Source: Tardiphaga sp. (GTDB lineage Bacteria; Pseudomonadota; Alphaproteobacteria; Rhizobiales; Xanthobacteraceae). From it: a DNA stretch of 34,306 nt. The notes beneath the pieces were generated by a model, which saw only the letters and a program-made list of their open reading frames with translations, was not told where the DNA came from and made no database searches. A program made the position numbers and the translations under genes. Positions within the stretch are counted from its first letter, which is position 1. The number at the start of each line of letters is the position of its first letter. The stretch spans positions 1-34,306 of the forward strand of contig NZ_JAQGJD010000074.1 of NCBI RefSeq assembly GCF_028290785.1. Direction: 5' to 3'. Positions 8,069 through 15,871 of the stretch are shown here, piece by piece.

Positions 8069-9322
8069 CTACAGATTGCTGTCGGTGATCGCCGCGTAGA
8101 TCATGGTGCGAAGCTCGCGGCGCACCGGATAGGCGCTGGACGGCAGCAACTGGGTCATGAAGATCGCGATCAGGTCTTCGGCGGGATCGATCCAGAACGA
8201 CGTGGTCGCCGCACCGCCCCAGGCATATTCGCCGGCGCTGCCGGGAATCATCGTTTGCTTGGGATCGAGGGTTACCGAGAAGCCAAGGCCGAAGCCGACG
8301 CCGGCATAGGTCGCCTCGCTGAAAAGCGATTTCGACATCTGGGTGAGGTCGCGGCCACCGGGCAGGTGATTGCTGGTCATCAGCGCCAGCGTTTTCGGAC
8401 CGAGCAGACGCACGCCACCGAGTTCGCCGCGGTTCAATAGCGCGCGGCAGAAGGTGAGATAGTCTGCCGCGGTCGAGCACAGGCCGCCGCCGCCGGAAAT
8501 GAAGGACGGCGACGCCAGGAAAGAGCTCGTCGTTGGATCGTCCTGCAGCGTCATGCCGCCTTTACCGTCGGCGGCGTAGCAGGCGGCGAGCCGGTGGGCT
8601 TTTTCCGGGGGCACGAAAAATCCAGTGTCGCTCATACCCAGCGGATCGAAGATCCGCTGTTGCAGGAACTGCTCGAATGGCTGGCCGGCGACCTTCTCGA
8701 CGAGATAGCCGAGCACGTCGGTGGAGACGGAATAGTTCCAGGCGTCGCCAGGCGAAAATTCCAGGGGGATTTTGGCGAGGTCGTCGATCATCGACCGCAG
8801 GCTGCCGGCTTTTTCGATCTCGCCAACCTTCTGCGCACGATAGGCCGCGTCGACATTGGTGCGGTTCTGGAAGCCATAGGTCAGGCCCGAAGTGTGGCGT
8901 AGCAGGTCGATGATCAGCATCGGGCGTGCCGGCGGTCGGGTCAGGAACAGCGGTGCCACGCCCGCCTGGTACACGCCGAGGCCGGCCCATTGCGGAATGT
9001 ATTTGTGCACCGGCTCGTCGAGCGCCACGCGGCCTTCCTCCACCAGCATCATGAAGGCCACCGTGGTGATGGGCTTGGTCATCGAATAGATGCGGAAGAT
9101 GGTGTCGTCCTTGACCGGCACCTTGCGCGCGACGTCGGCCATGCCCTGTACGGCGCTGTGGACGATCTGGCCGCGGCGATACACCAGCAACTGCGTGCCC
9201 GGGAAGCGGCCGGCCTCGATATAGCTGTGCTTCAGGTGAGCCTCGGCGCGGTCCAGCGCGTGCCCGGACATGCCGGCTTGTTCCGGCGAAGCCGAGGTGG
9301 GGCGGAGACTCTGGGACGGCAT
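8069..9322 (-). CDS. Class C beta-lactamase-like serine hydrolase
   Basis: A 417-aa protein of the beta-lactamase/EstB/penicillin-binding-protein-like family. Seen: nucleophile motif S80-M-T-K83 in FRIYSMTKPITT; LRHTSGLTYGF, typical of the family; the tyrosine motif around Y187 (WNYSVS), where the classical YxN asparagine is not conserved; and GGAATTSFWIDP near the end in place of the KTG box. These features fit esterases of the EstB type better than true beta-lactamases. No signal peptide is obvious, so it is probably cytoplasmic. The start at 9322 has GGAG upstream; a much longer frame running antisense through the dioxygenase gene is not credible. It is divergent from the dioxygenase, with 150 bases between starts, and could hydrolyse an ester that feeds ring cleavage (inference). 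Confidence 0.9.
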   Translation of the reverse strand: MPSQSLRPTSASPEQAGMSGHALDRAEAHLKHSYIEAGRFPGTQLLVYRRGQIVHSAVQGMADVARKVPVKDDTIFRIYSMTKPITTVAFMMLVEEGRVALDEPVHKYIPQWAGLGVYQAGVAPLFLTRPPARPMLIIDLLRHTSGLTYGFQNRTNVDAAYRAQKVGEIEKAGSLRSMIDDLAKIPLEFSPGDAWNYSVSTDVLGYLVEKVAGQPFEQFLQQRIFDPLGMSDTGFFVPPEKAHRLAACYAADGKGGMTLQDDPTTSSFLASPSFISGGGGLCSTAADYLTFCRALLNRGELGGVRLLGPKTLALMTSNHLPGGRDLTQMSKSLFSEATYAGVGFGLGFSVTLDPKQTMIPGSAGEYAWGGAATTSFWIDPAEDLIAIFMTQLLPSSAYPVRRELRTMIYAAITDSNL

Positions 9323-9472
9323 TGCGGGATCACTCCGATGTGTTGGGGCAAGGACTGTTTTAGGGAAAGAAGGCGGTCGCTGTCGACCGGATTCGCCACG
9401 CCACGCGCTTACTCCGCGATATCGGTTGGTGTATCGTCCCGGTGAAATTAAGAGCGCCAGGCAGGATTCAGC

Positions 9473-10384
9473 ATGACCCAGTTCAACGACACCGAACTCA
9501 CCGTGGCCGTGATCGAGAGTTTGGCGAAAACCCCGGACCCGCGCGTTAAATTTTTGCTGCAGGAACTGGTCAAATCGCTGCACGACTACGTCCGCAAGAC
9601 CGACCTGAGCTTCGACGAATGGCACTATGCGATCGATTTCCTGACCCGCACCGGGCAGAAATGCAGTCCGATCCGGCAGGAATTCATCCTGCTGTCGGAC
9701 GTGCTTGGCGTCTCGATGCTGGTCGACGCCGTCAACCACCGGGAACGCGAGGGCGCGACCGAGACCACGGTGCTCGGCCCGTTCTATGTCGGCGAGCACC
9801 CGCCGATGCCCCATGGCGCCGACATCTCGCCGGGGCTGCAGGGCGAGCGGATGTTCGTGCAGAGCCGTGTCACGGATCTTGCGGGTAAGCCGCTGGCCGG
9901 CGTCCCCATCGACGTCTGGCATGCCGACGACGATGGCTTCTACGATTCGCAGAAGGCGTCCTACGCGACCGAGGGCCCATCCTCGCGCGCACGTCTGGTC
10001 ACCGATGCCGACGGCCGGATCTTCTTCCGCACCATCCTGCCGTGCAGCTATCCGATCCCCACCGACGGGCCGGTCGGCGAGATGATCGTGAAGACCCAAC
10101 GCCATCCGATGCGGCCGGCGCACGTCCACTTTCTGGTCGATGCGCCCGGATATGAACCGCTGATCACCCACGTCTTCATCGGGGGTGACAAGTATCTGGA
10201 CTCCGATGTGGTGTTCGGGGTGAAGGACGAACTGATCGCGACCGTGGAGCCGCGCAGCGATGCCACGATGCCCGATGGCCAGCCCGCCAACGGCCCGTGG
10301 CACCTGATGACCTACAATTTTCGTATGAAGCCGGGGCAGGGCAGCGCTCCGCAGCCGATGATGCCGGAGAAAGAGGAGGCATAG
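9473..10384 (+). CDS. Intradiol ring-cleavage dioxygenase (hydroxyquinol/catechol 1,2-type)
   Basis: A 303-aa non-haem Fe(III) dioxygenase that opens catechol-type rings between the two hydroxyl groups to give muconate-type acids. Seen: an N-terminal helical dimerisation region (about 1-95); TETTVLGPFY, the family linker motif; and iron ligands Y157 (GFYD), Y193 (YPIP), H217 and H219 (RPAHVHF). The overall plan and the RHPMRPAHVHF block resemble hydroxyquinol 1,2-dioxygenases, but substrate choice cannot be settled by eye. No maleylacetate reductase or muconate cycloisomerase gene is nearby. Only three bases separate its stop from that of the convergent EamA gene. Confidence 0.93.
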   Translation: MTQFNDTELTVAVIESLAKTPDPRVKFLLQELVKSLHDYVRKTDLSFDEWHYAIDFLTRTGQKCSPIRQEFILLSDVLGVSMLVDAVNHREREGATETTVLGPFYVGEHPPMPHGADISPGLQGERMFVQSRVTDLAGKPLAGVPIDVWHADDDGFYDSQKASYATEGPSSRARLVTDADGRIFFRTILPCSYPIPTDGPVGEMIVKTQRHPMRPAHVHFLVDAPGYEPLITHVFIGGDKYLDSDVVFGVKDELIATVEPRSDATMPDGQPANGPWHLMTYNFRMKPGQGSAPQPMMPEKEEA

Positions 10385-10387
10385 AGG

Positions 10388-10825
10388 CTACGCCCGGTAC
10401 GCGACCAGCACGGCGCCGCTCGCGATCAGGATTACGCCGAGCCAGTTCGGCGCCGACAGCTTCTCGCCCAGGAACATCACGGCGAACACCGACACGAATA
10501 CGACGCTGAGCTTGTCGATCGGCGCGACGCGCGCGGCGTCGCCGAGCTTCAGGGCGCGAAAGTAGCAGATCCAGGACGCGCCCGTCGCCAGGCCGGAGAG
10601 GATCAGGAACAGCCAGGTCTTCGCCGAGACGCTGGACGGCGGCTGCCAGTTTCCGGTGGCATAGACGATCAGTCCCGCGGCCAGCAGGATGACGATGGTG
10701 CGGATGAAGGTGGCAAAGTCGGAGTTGACGTTCTCGATGCCTATCTTGGCGAAAACCGCCGTCAGCGCTGCGAACGCTGCCGATAGCAGCGCCCAGAACA
10801 CCCAGGAGAGCAAAACGTTCTTCAT
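10388..10825 (-). CDS. Half-size EamA (DMT superfamily) transporter
   Basis: A 145-aa membrane protein with a single EamA repeat of about five hydrophobic segments. Typical EamA/DMT exporters are near 300 aa with two repeats, so this one probably works as a dimer or with a partner, as small EamA/EmrE-like proteins do. Seen: FRALKLGDAARVAPIDKLSVVFV followed by FLGEKLSAPNWLGVILI, the classic end of the repeat. Its ATG overlaps the stop of the upstream 179-aa gene in ATGA, so the two are translationally coupled. Its substrate is unknown. Confidence 0.85.
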   Translation of the reverse strand: MKNVLLSWVFWALLSAAFAALTAVFAKIGIENVNSDFATFIRTIVILLAAGLIVYATGNWQPPSSVSAKTWLFLILSGLATGASWICYFRALKLGDAARVAPIDKLSVVFVSVFAVMFLGEKLSAPNWLGVILIASGAVLVAYRA

Positions 10826-11361
10826 GATGTCGGTCCTTCGGCCGCGTCGCTCCAGTCGCGCTGCCCGAGGTCGGCCATCGTCTCCAGAAAGAACTGGTCG
10901 AACTGGAACGGCGCCGCGGCGATCGGTTCGCCTGCGGTAAAGGCCAGGTCCTGGAACGCCCGACCGAGCGCGCCGGCGCGTTCGGCGAAGACGTCGAGGC
11001 CGTCCCGCTCGGCGCTGCCGACGATCGTGAGCAACGCCTCCTTGAAACGATCGAGCCGACCGTCGATGATCGCGATCTTCGCGGCGAGGGCGTCGGTATC
11101 GACCTCGGCGGTGCCGACGTTCGAGATCGTGGCCAGCGCCATGGCATTGCCCCTGCCGTGCAGGATTGCGTCGCGAAGCGCATCGAGTTTGTTGCGAAAC
11201 GCGTCGAGATGACCCAGCGCAGCCGCGGCATTGGCTTCGAGGTCGGCTTTGGCTTGCGACAGGATCGCCGCGGCGGAGACCGCGACGGCCGCCTTCAGCG
11301 TGGTGGCGGCGTCGCGCAGCGCCGCCGAAACCAGCGCAGTGTTGACCTGGATGTGGGGCAT
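10822..11361 (-). CDS. Hypothetical alanine-rich helical protein
   Basis: Not recognised. With the ATG at 11361 it is 179 aa; an earlier TTG at 11394 would add 11 residues. The first 75 residues are nearly all alanine-rich helix (LRDAATTLKAAVAVSAAAIL, then AKADLEANAAAALGHLDAFR), suggesting a coiled coil or helical bundle. The C-terminal half is mixed, with LVxA-poor acidic stretches and FQFDQFFLETMADLG near the end. No transmembrane segment or signal peptide is apparent. Its only context is the 4-base overlap with the EamA gene, which suggests an operon of two. Confidence 0.6.
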   Translation of the reverse strand: MPHIQVNTALVSAALRDAATTLKAAVAVSAAAILSQAKADLEANAAAALGHLDAFRNKLDALRDAILHGRGNAMALATISNVGTAEVDTDALAAKIAIIDGRLDRFKEALLTIVGSAERDGLDVFAERAGALGRAFQDLAFTAGEPIAAAPFQFDQFFLETMADLGQRDWSDAAEGPTS

Positions 11362-11459
11362 GGGGGTGTCCGCTTGATCATTGTCCGGCGCCAACCCTTA
11401 GCACCGAAGGTGGTCGGATTGCCTGCTCTGTCAGACGTTAGCAGCACCGGTTCCGCTCC

Positions 11460-11476
11460 TGCCCATTTTGGGTGCG
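11460..11476 (+). promoter_or_regulatory. NtrC-like enhancer site upstream of nrtA
   Basis: TGCCCA-TTTTG-GGTGCG compared with the NtrC consensus TGCACC-N5-GGTGCA matches 9 of 12 arm bases. Its centre is about 148 bases above the predicted sigma-54 start, the usual distance for an enhancer. Supporting but not conclusive. Confidence 0.5.
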
Positions 11477-11589
11477 TCGCACAACAAATAAGCGGCGCGC
11501 AAGTTTTCGATGCGGCCGGACACCGTCGTATCGGCCAGTGTATTTTCCTAAGCTTTTGTAGACGTTCGAGTTTTTACACCGGTCCAGCT

Positions 11590-11605
11590 TGGCATGAACT
11601 TTGAA
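11590..11605 (+). promoter_or_regulatory. Sigma-54-like promoter of the nitrate operon
   Basis: TGGCATG-AACT-TTGAA compared with TGGCACG-N4-TTGCW. The -24 element is good; the -12 element has GA where GC is nearly invariant, which lowers confidence. The predicted start is near 11616. The position below an NtrC-like site and above nrtA fits nitrogen control. Confidence 0.45.
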
Positions 11606-11784
11606 TAGTTCTTAGCGACGCCATTGTAGCCGTCACCATCAATCACCAGCCAGCACTGCCATCATGGGGGCCTCCTCCAGACGCGCCGCTGTGTCCTTTC
11701 GCCTTCCACGTCGAAGAGCGTGGCGACATGGGGGCGGGGATGGCGACGCCGGCGGGCAGCAGCCACGAAAGGACGACCGCGACG
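11606..11784 (+). other. Leader of the nitrate operon
   Basis: About 170 bases between the proposed transcription start and nrtA. It contains a hairpin with stem CCACG/CGTGG (11706-11710 with 11719-11723) and an 8-base loop. Bradyrhizobium nitrate genes are known to be controlled through NasS/NasT, where NasT acts on leader RNA, so this leader is where such a structure would be expected. I cannot identify a full two-hairpin antiterminator by eye. Confidence 0.35.
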
Positions 11785-13101
11785 ATGACGAAGTCAGAGA
11801 CTCAGACGCCCAGCCGCAAATTGAGCCGCCGCCAGATTCTGAAGGCCGGCGCCGGGACCGTGGCCCTGCTTGCCGCCGCGAAACTGAATTTTCCCGCCGG
11901 CGCGTTTGCGCAGGGCGCTGGCCCCGAAGTGAAGGGCGCCAAGCTCGGCTTCATCGCACTCAGCGATGCCGGTCCACTGTTCGTCGCCAAGGACAAGGGT
12001 TTCTTCGCCAAGCATGGCGTGCCGGATACCGAAGTGCTGAAGCAGGCGTCGTGGGGCACGCTGCGCGACAACATGGTGCTCGGCTCCGAAGGCAACGGCA
12101 TCGATGGCGCGCATATCCTGACGCCGATGCCCTATCTGATCTCCGCCGGCAAGGTGACGCAGAACAACGTCCCGACGCCGATGTACATCCTGGCGCGGCT
12201 CAATCTCGATGCGCAGTGCATCTCGATCGGCAAGGAATATGCCGACCTCAAGGTCGGGCTCGACGCCAGGCCGTTCAAGGCGGCACTCGACAAGAAGAAG
12301 GCCGAAGGCAAGTCGATCAAGGCGGCGATGACCTTCCCGGGCGGTACCCACGACCTGTGGATCCGCTACTGGCTCGCCGCCGGCGGCATCGATCCCGACA
12401 AGGACATCGAAACCATCGTGGTGCCGCCGCCGCAGATGGTCGCCAACATGAAGGTCGGCACCATGGATTGCTTCTGTGTCGGCGAGCCGTGGAACGGCCA
12501 GCTGGTGCATCAGCAGATCGGCTACACCGCGGTGAACACCGGCGAAATCTGGAACAAGCATCCGGAGAAGTCGCTCGGCATGCGCTCCGCCTGGGTCGAT
12601 AAGAACCCGATTGCCGCGAAGGCCATCACCATGGCGGTGATGGAAGCGCAGCAGTGGGCCGACAAGATGGAGAACAAGGACGAACTCGCCGCCATCATGG
12701 CGAAGCGGCAGTGGATCAACTGCCCCGTCGAGGACATTCTCGATCGCGCCAAGGGCAAGTTCGATTACGGCACCGGCAAGGTGGTCGAGAACAGCCCGCA
12801 CATCATGAAGTACTGGCAGGACCACGCCTCCTATCCGTTCAAGAGCCACGACCTGTGGTTCATGACCGAGGACATCCGCTGGGGCAAATACGATGCCGGC
12901 TTCGATTCCAAGGCGCTGATCGAGAAGGTCAACCGCGAGGATATCTGGCGCGATGCCGCCAAGTCGCTCGGCGTTGCCGCGGCCGATATCCCGGCCTCGA
13001 CCTCGCGCGGCAAGGAAACGTTCTTCGACGGCAAGGTGTTCGATCCCGAGAATCCGTCGGCCTATCTGAAATCGCTCACCATCAAGCGTGTCGAGGTCTG
13101 A
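11785..13101 (+). CDS. nrtA: Nitrate ABC transporter substrate-binding protein
   Basis: A 438-aa periplasmic binding protein of the NrtA/CmpA family that captures nitrate for the NrtB/NrtC importer. Seen: a Tat signal peptide with SRRQILK near residue 14 and a cleavage-like AFAQ-G; the family motif FPGGTHDLWIRYW; and GTMDCFCVGEPWNGQ. I chose the ATG at 11785 because it places the twin arginines at the usual distance and has AAAGGA upstream. In-frame ATGs at 11728 and 11740 are possible and would give a longer n-region. It is the first gene of the nitrate operon and the most likely to be strongly expressed. Confidence 0.93.
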   Translation: MTKSETQTPSRKLSRRQILKAGAGTVALLAAAKLNFPAGAFAQGAGPEVKGAKLGFIALSDAGPLFVAKDKGFFAKHGVPDTEVLKQASWGTLRDNMVLGSEGNGIDGAHILTPMPYLISAGKVTQNNVPTPMYILARLNLDAQCISIGKEYADLKVGLDARPFKAALDKKKAEGKSIKAAMTFPGGTHDLWIRYWLAAGGIDPDKDIETIVVPPPQMVANMKVGTMDCFCVGEPWNGQLVHQQIGYTAVNTGEIWNKHPEKSLGMRSAWVDKNPIAAKAITMAVMEAQQWADKMENKDELAAIMAKRQWINCPVEDILDRAKGKFDYGTGKVVENSPHIMKYWQDHASYPFKSHDLWFMTEDIRWGKYDAGFDSKALIEKVNREDIWRDAAKSLGVAAADIPASTSRGKETFFDGKVFDPENPSAYLKSLTIKRVEV

Positions 13102-13121
13102 GACCTGCGGTCTGAGCCTCG
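13092..13121 (+). other. Stem-loop overlapping the nrtA stop codon
   Basis: Lower stem CGAGG/CCTCG, a small internal loop, then upper stem AGACC/GGTCT with a TGC loop. It spans the nrtA stop and the start of the 53-base gap to nrtB. It has no T-run and may act as a 3' stabiliser for nrtA mRNA. Confidence 0.5.
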
Positions 13122-13154
13122 CGCAAGAGACGATTTGATCACGGAGAAATTGCG

Positions 13155-14048
13155 ATGAATGTGCAAGCCATCAAGACCGAACCCGCGACGGCGCTGGCGA
13201 CTACGCCCGCGCCGGTCGTCGCATTTTCTCCGAAGCGTACTCCCGCCCTCGACAGGTACGGAAAGATGGCGAGGGAGGTCGCGGTCCGCGTTGTCCCGCC
13301 GCTGATCGTGTTCACGCTGCTGATGATCTTCTGGGAGTTGGTATGCCGGCGCGCAGGTTCGACCCTGCCGCCGCCATCCAAGGTCTTTCAGGACACCAAG
13401 GAACTGATCTACCATCCGTTCTTCGACAATGGCGGCACCGACAAGGGGCTGTTCTGGCATCTTTATGCCAGCCTCGTGCGGGTGGCCTATGGCTATCTGC
13501 TCGCCGCCGTCGCTGGCATCGCGCTCGGCACGCTGGTCGGACAGTCGGTGTGGGCGATGCGCGGGCTCGATCCAATCTTCCAGGTGCTGCGCACGATTCC
13601 GCCGCTGGCTTGGTTGCCGCTGGCGCTGGCCGCGTTTCGCGATGGCCAACCCTCGGCGATCTTCGTGATCTTCATCACCTCGATCTGGCCGATCATCATC
13701 AACACCGCGGTCGGCATCCGCAACATTCCGCAGGACTATCGCAACGTCGCGGCGGTGGTGCAGCTCAACCCGGTGGAGTTCTTCACCAAGGTGATGCTGC
13801 CGGCAGCCGCGCCCTACATTTTCACCGGTCTGCGCATCGGCATCGGCCTGTCGTGGCTGGCGATCATCGCGGCCGAGATGCTGATTGGCGGCGTCGGCAT
13901 CGGCTTCTTCATCTGGGATGCCTGGAATTCTAGCCATATCAGCGAGATCATCCTGGCGCTGTTCTATGTCGGCATCGTCGGCTTCGTGCTCGACCGCATG
14001 ATCGCCGGCCTCGGCAAGCTCGTCACCCACGGCACCTCGGTCAGCTAA
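13155..14048 (+). CDS. nrtB: Nitrate ABC transporter permease
   Basis: A 297-aa inner-membrane permease of the NrtB/SsuC/TauC type. A cytoplasmic N-terminal stretch of about 45 residues is followed by about six membrane segments. The ATPase-coupling loop is visible in PQDYRNVAAVVQLNPVEFF and the following VMLPAAAPYIFTGLRIG. IGLSWLAIIAAEMLIGGVGIG is the usual final-helix region of the family. The start has GGAG upstream. It lies between nrtA and nrtC and would form a homodimer in the membrane. Confidence 0.93.
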   Translation: MNVQAIKTEPATALATTPAPVVAFSPKRTPALDRYGKMAREVAVRVVPPLIVFTLLMIFWELVCRRAGSTLPPPSKVFQDTKELIYHPFFDNGGTDKGLFWHLYASLVRVAYGYLLAAVAGIALGTLVGQSVWAMRGLDPIFQVLRTIPPLAWLPLALAAFRDGQPSAIFVIFITSIWPIIINTAVGIRNIPQDYRNVAAVVQLNPVEFFTKVMLPAAAPYIFTGLRIGIGLSWLAIIAAEMLIGGVGIGFFIWDAWNSSHISEIILALFYVGIVGFVLDRMIAGLGKLVTHGTSVS

Positions 14049-14058
14049 GGAACATCCC

Positions 14059-14853
14059 ATGAAGCCCTATCTGAAGCTCGATCACGTCGACAAGGTTTTC
14101 ACCCGCGGCAACGTATCGTCCGAAGTGCTGAAGGACGTCAACCTTGCGCTGGCCAAGGGTGAATACGTCTCGATCATCGGCCACTCCGGCTGCGGCAAAT
14201 CGACGATGCTCAACATCATCGCCGGCCTGACCACGGCCACGATGGGATGCGTCCTGCTGGAGGATCGCGAGGTCAATTCGCCGGGCCCGGATCGCGCCGT
14301 GGTGTTTCAGAACCACAGCCTGCTGCCCTGGCTGACCGTCTACCAGAACGTCCAGCTCGGCGTCGACAAGGTGTTCGCCAAGTCGAAGAGCAAGGCCGAA
14401 CGCGCGGCCTGGATTCTTCACAACCTCAATCTCGTGCAGATGACCCACGCCAAGGACAAGCGACCCTCGGAAATCTCCGGCGGCATGAAGCAGCGCGTCG
14501 GCATTGCCCGCGCGCTGGCGATGGAGCCGAAGGTGCTGCTGCTCGACGAGCCGTTCGGCGCATTGGACGCCCTGACCCGCGCGCATCTGCAGGACTCGGT
14601 GATGGCGCTGCACCAGAAGCTCGGCAACACCATCGTCATGATCACCCACGACGTCGATGAGGCCGTGCTGCTGTCGGATCGTATTGTGATGATGACCAAC
14701 GGCCCCAGCGCGACCATCGGCGAGGTGCTCGATGTGCCCCTCGCGCGACCGCGCAAACGCCTCGAGCTGGCCACCGACCCGACCTATCTGAAATGCCGCA
14801 AGCGGGTGCTGGAATTCCTTTACGAGCGTCATCGCTTCGTCGAGGCCGCGTAG
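14059..14853 (+). CDS. nrtC: Nitrate ABC transporter ATP-binding protein
   Basis: A 264-aa ATPase of the NrtC/NrtD/SsuB type. Seen: Walker A GHSGCGKST (41-49), Q-loop around VVFQNHSLLPW, signature SGGMKQR (140-146), Walker B LLLDEP with D163 and E164, and the H-loop in MITHDVDEAV. It has no C-terminal NrtA-like sensor domain, which cyanobacterial NrtC carries, so it matches NrtD in architecture; nrtC follows the usual naming for a single-ATPase system. The gap to nrtB is 10 bases with AAGGAA as ribosome-binding site. Confidence 0.93.
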   Translation: MKPYLKLDHVDKVFTRGNVSSEVLKDVNLALAKGEYVSIIGHSGCGKSTMLNIIAGLTTATMGCVLLEDREVNSPGPDRAVVFQNHSLLPWLTVYQNVQLGVDKVFAKSKSKAERAAWILHNLNLVQMTHAKDKRPSEISGGMKQRVGIARALAMEPKVLLLDEPFGALDALTRAHLQDSVMALHQKLGNTIVMITHDVDEAVLLSDRIVMMTNGPSATIGEVLDVPLARPRKRLELATDPTYLKCRKRVLEFLYERHRFVEAA

Positions 14854-14925
14854 CGTCTTAGGACTCTTGACATCCGGGGGTAAAACGCATGAATGCGGTT
14901 CTGAGTTCCAGGGCAGCTACTGATC

Positions 14926-15351
14926 ATGAATCGTTCGACCGACCTGACGCGCGACGAAATCACCCGCGTGCAGACTTCGTTCGACCGGATGTGGCCGCGC
15001 TCCGCGGTGATGGTCGACCTGTTTTACGACCGGCTGTTCGAGATACTGCCCGCGACGCGACCGATGTTTCGCCGCGATATGGTTCAGCTCAAGCACAAGT
15101 TCATCGCGACCCTAGCTGTGATCGTCGGCAGCCTCGACAATTTGACGGGACTGTTGTCGGTGATCGGCAAGCTGGCGAAAGATCACGTGCACTACGGCGT
15201 GCTGGAATCGCATTACGAGCCGGTTGGCGAAGCGCTGTTCTGGAGTCTGGAGCAGGGGCTCGGCGAACACTGGACGCCGGATGTCGAGGACGCCTGGCAG
15301 AAGGTCTATGCGTTTCTGTCCGCGCGGATGATCGCCGCGGCCTATTCGTAA
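14926..15351 (+). CDS. Single-domain haemoglobin, first copy
   Basis: A 141-aa globin resembling Vitreoscilla haemoglobin and the globin domain of flavohaemoglobins, without a reductase domain. Seen: B10 tyrosine Y34 (LFYDRLF), CD1 phenylalanine F48 (RPMF), and proximal haem ligand H87 in AKDHVHYGV, followed by SHYEPVGEALFW. The B10 tyrosine fits oxygen binding and nitric oxide dioxygenation. By eye roughly two in five residues match the second globin, so they are old paralogues and not a recent duplication. The start at 14926 is the ATG in the globin frame; a 183-codon frame beginning at 14889 overlaps it in another register and is not a gene. Electrons probably come from the FAD oxidoreductase encoded downstream. 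Confidence 0.88.
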   Translation: MNRSTDLTRDEITRVQTSFDRMWPRSAVMVDLFYDRLFEILPATRPMFRRDMVQLKHKFIATLAVIVGSLDNLTGLLSVIGKLAKDHVHYGVLESHYEPVGEALFWSLEQGLGEHWTPDVEDAWQKVYAFLSARMIAAAYS

Positions 15352-15436
15352 TTTCACGTTCATTCCGTCGGCCCGCTGAACGATTGTTCGTGCGGCGCGA
15401 CCTACAGGCTCACCTTCCCACGCAAGGAGAGTTGTC

Positions 15437-15862
15437 ATGAACCCGTCACAAGTCGCTCTAGTGCAGGATAGTTTTGCGAAAGTGGTGCCGATCGCCGATC
15501 AGGCCGCGGTTCTGTTCTACGATCGTCTGTTCCAAATCGCGCCCGAGGTGAAGCCGATGTTTCACGGCGACATGGCCGAGCAGCGCCGCAAGCTGATGTC
15601 GGTGCTCGGCGTCGTCGTCACCGGGCTGTCGCGTCTGGAAACCGTGCTGCCCGCCGCCAGCGCGCTGGCAAAGAAGCACGTCACCTACGGCGTCAAGGAC
15701 GAACACTATCCGATCGTCGGCGCCGCTTTGTTGTGGACGCTGGAAAAGGGGCTCGGCGAGGCCTGGAATCCCGAACTGGCCGAGGCCTGGACGACGGCCT
15801 ATGGCACGCTGTCAGGCTACATGATCTCCGAGGCGCGCAGCGATGCGCAGGCCGCCGAATAA
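15437..15862 (+). CDS. Single-domain haemoglobin, second copy (Bjgb-like)
   Basis: A 141-aa globin without a flavin domain. Seen: B10 tyrosine Y28 (LFYDRLF), CD1 phenylalanine F42 (KPMF), and proximal H81 in AKKHVTYGV, then EHYPIVGAALLW, which is very close to the HYPIVG of Vitreoscilla haemoglobin. In Bradyrhizobium a single haemoglobin (Bjgb) lies in the nitrate assimilation operon and protects against nitric oxide formed during nitrate reduction; this copy sits directly before the oxidoreductase and is the better positional match. The ribosome-binding site is AAGGAGAG. Only nine bases separate it from the next gene. Confidence 0.92.
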   Translation: MNPSQVALVQDSFAKVVPIADQAAVLFYDRLFQIAPEVKPMFHGDMAEQRRKLMSVLGVVVTGLSRLETVLPAASALAKKHVTYGVKDEHYPIVGAALLWTLEKGLGEAWNPELAEAWTTAYGTLSGYMISEARSDAQAAE

Positions 15863-15871
15863 GGAATTGCT

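Noticed and set aside
9323-10303. N-terminal extension of the serine hydrolase to 744 codons
   Set aside because: The added part is antisense to the dioxygenase gene and lacks domain character; the ATG at 9322 gives a normal family length.
14889-15440. 183-codon frame overlapping the first globin
   Set aside because: Only the frame starting at 14926 encodes a globin with haem-ligand residues; this frame is arginine- and aspartate-rich shadow.
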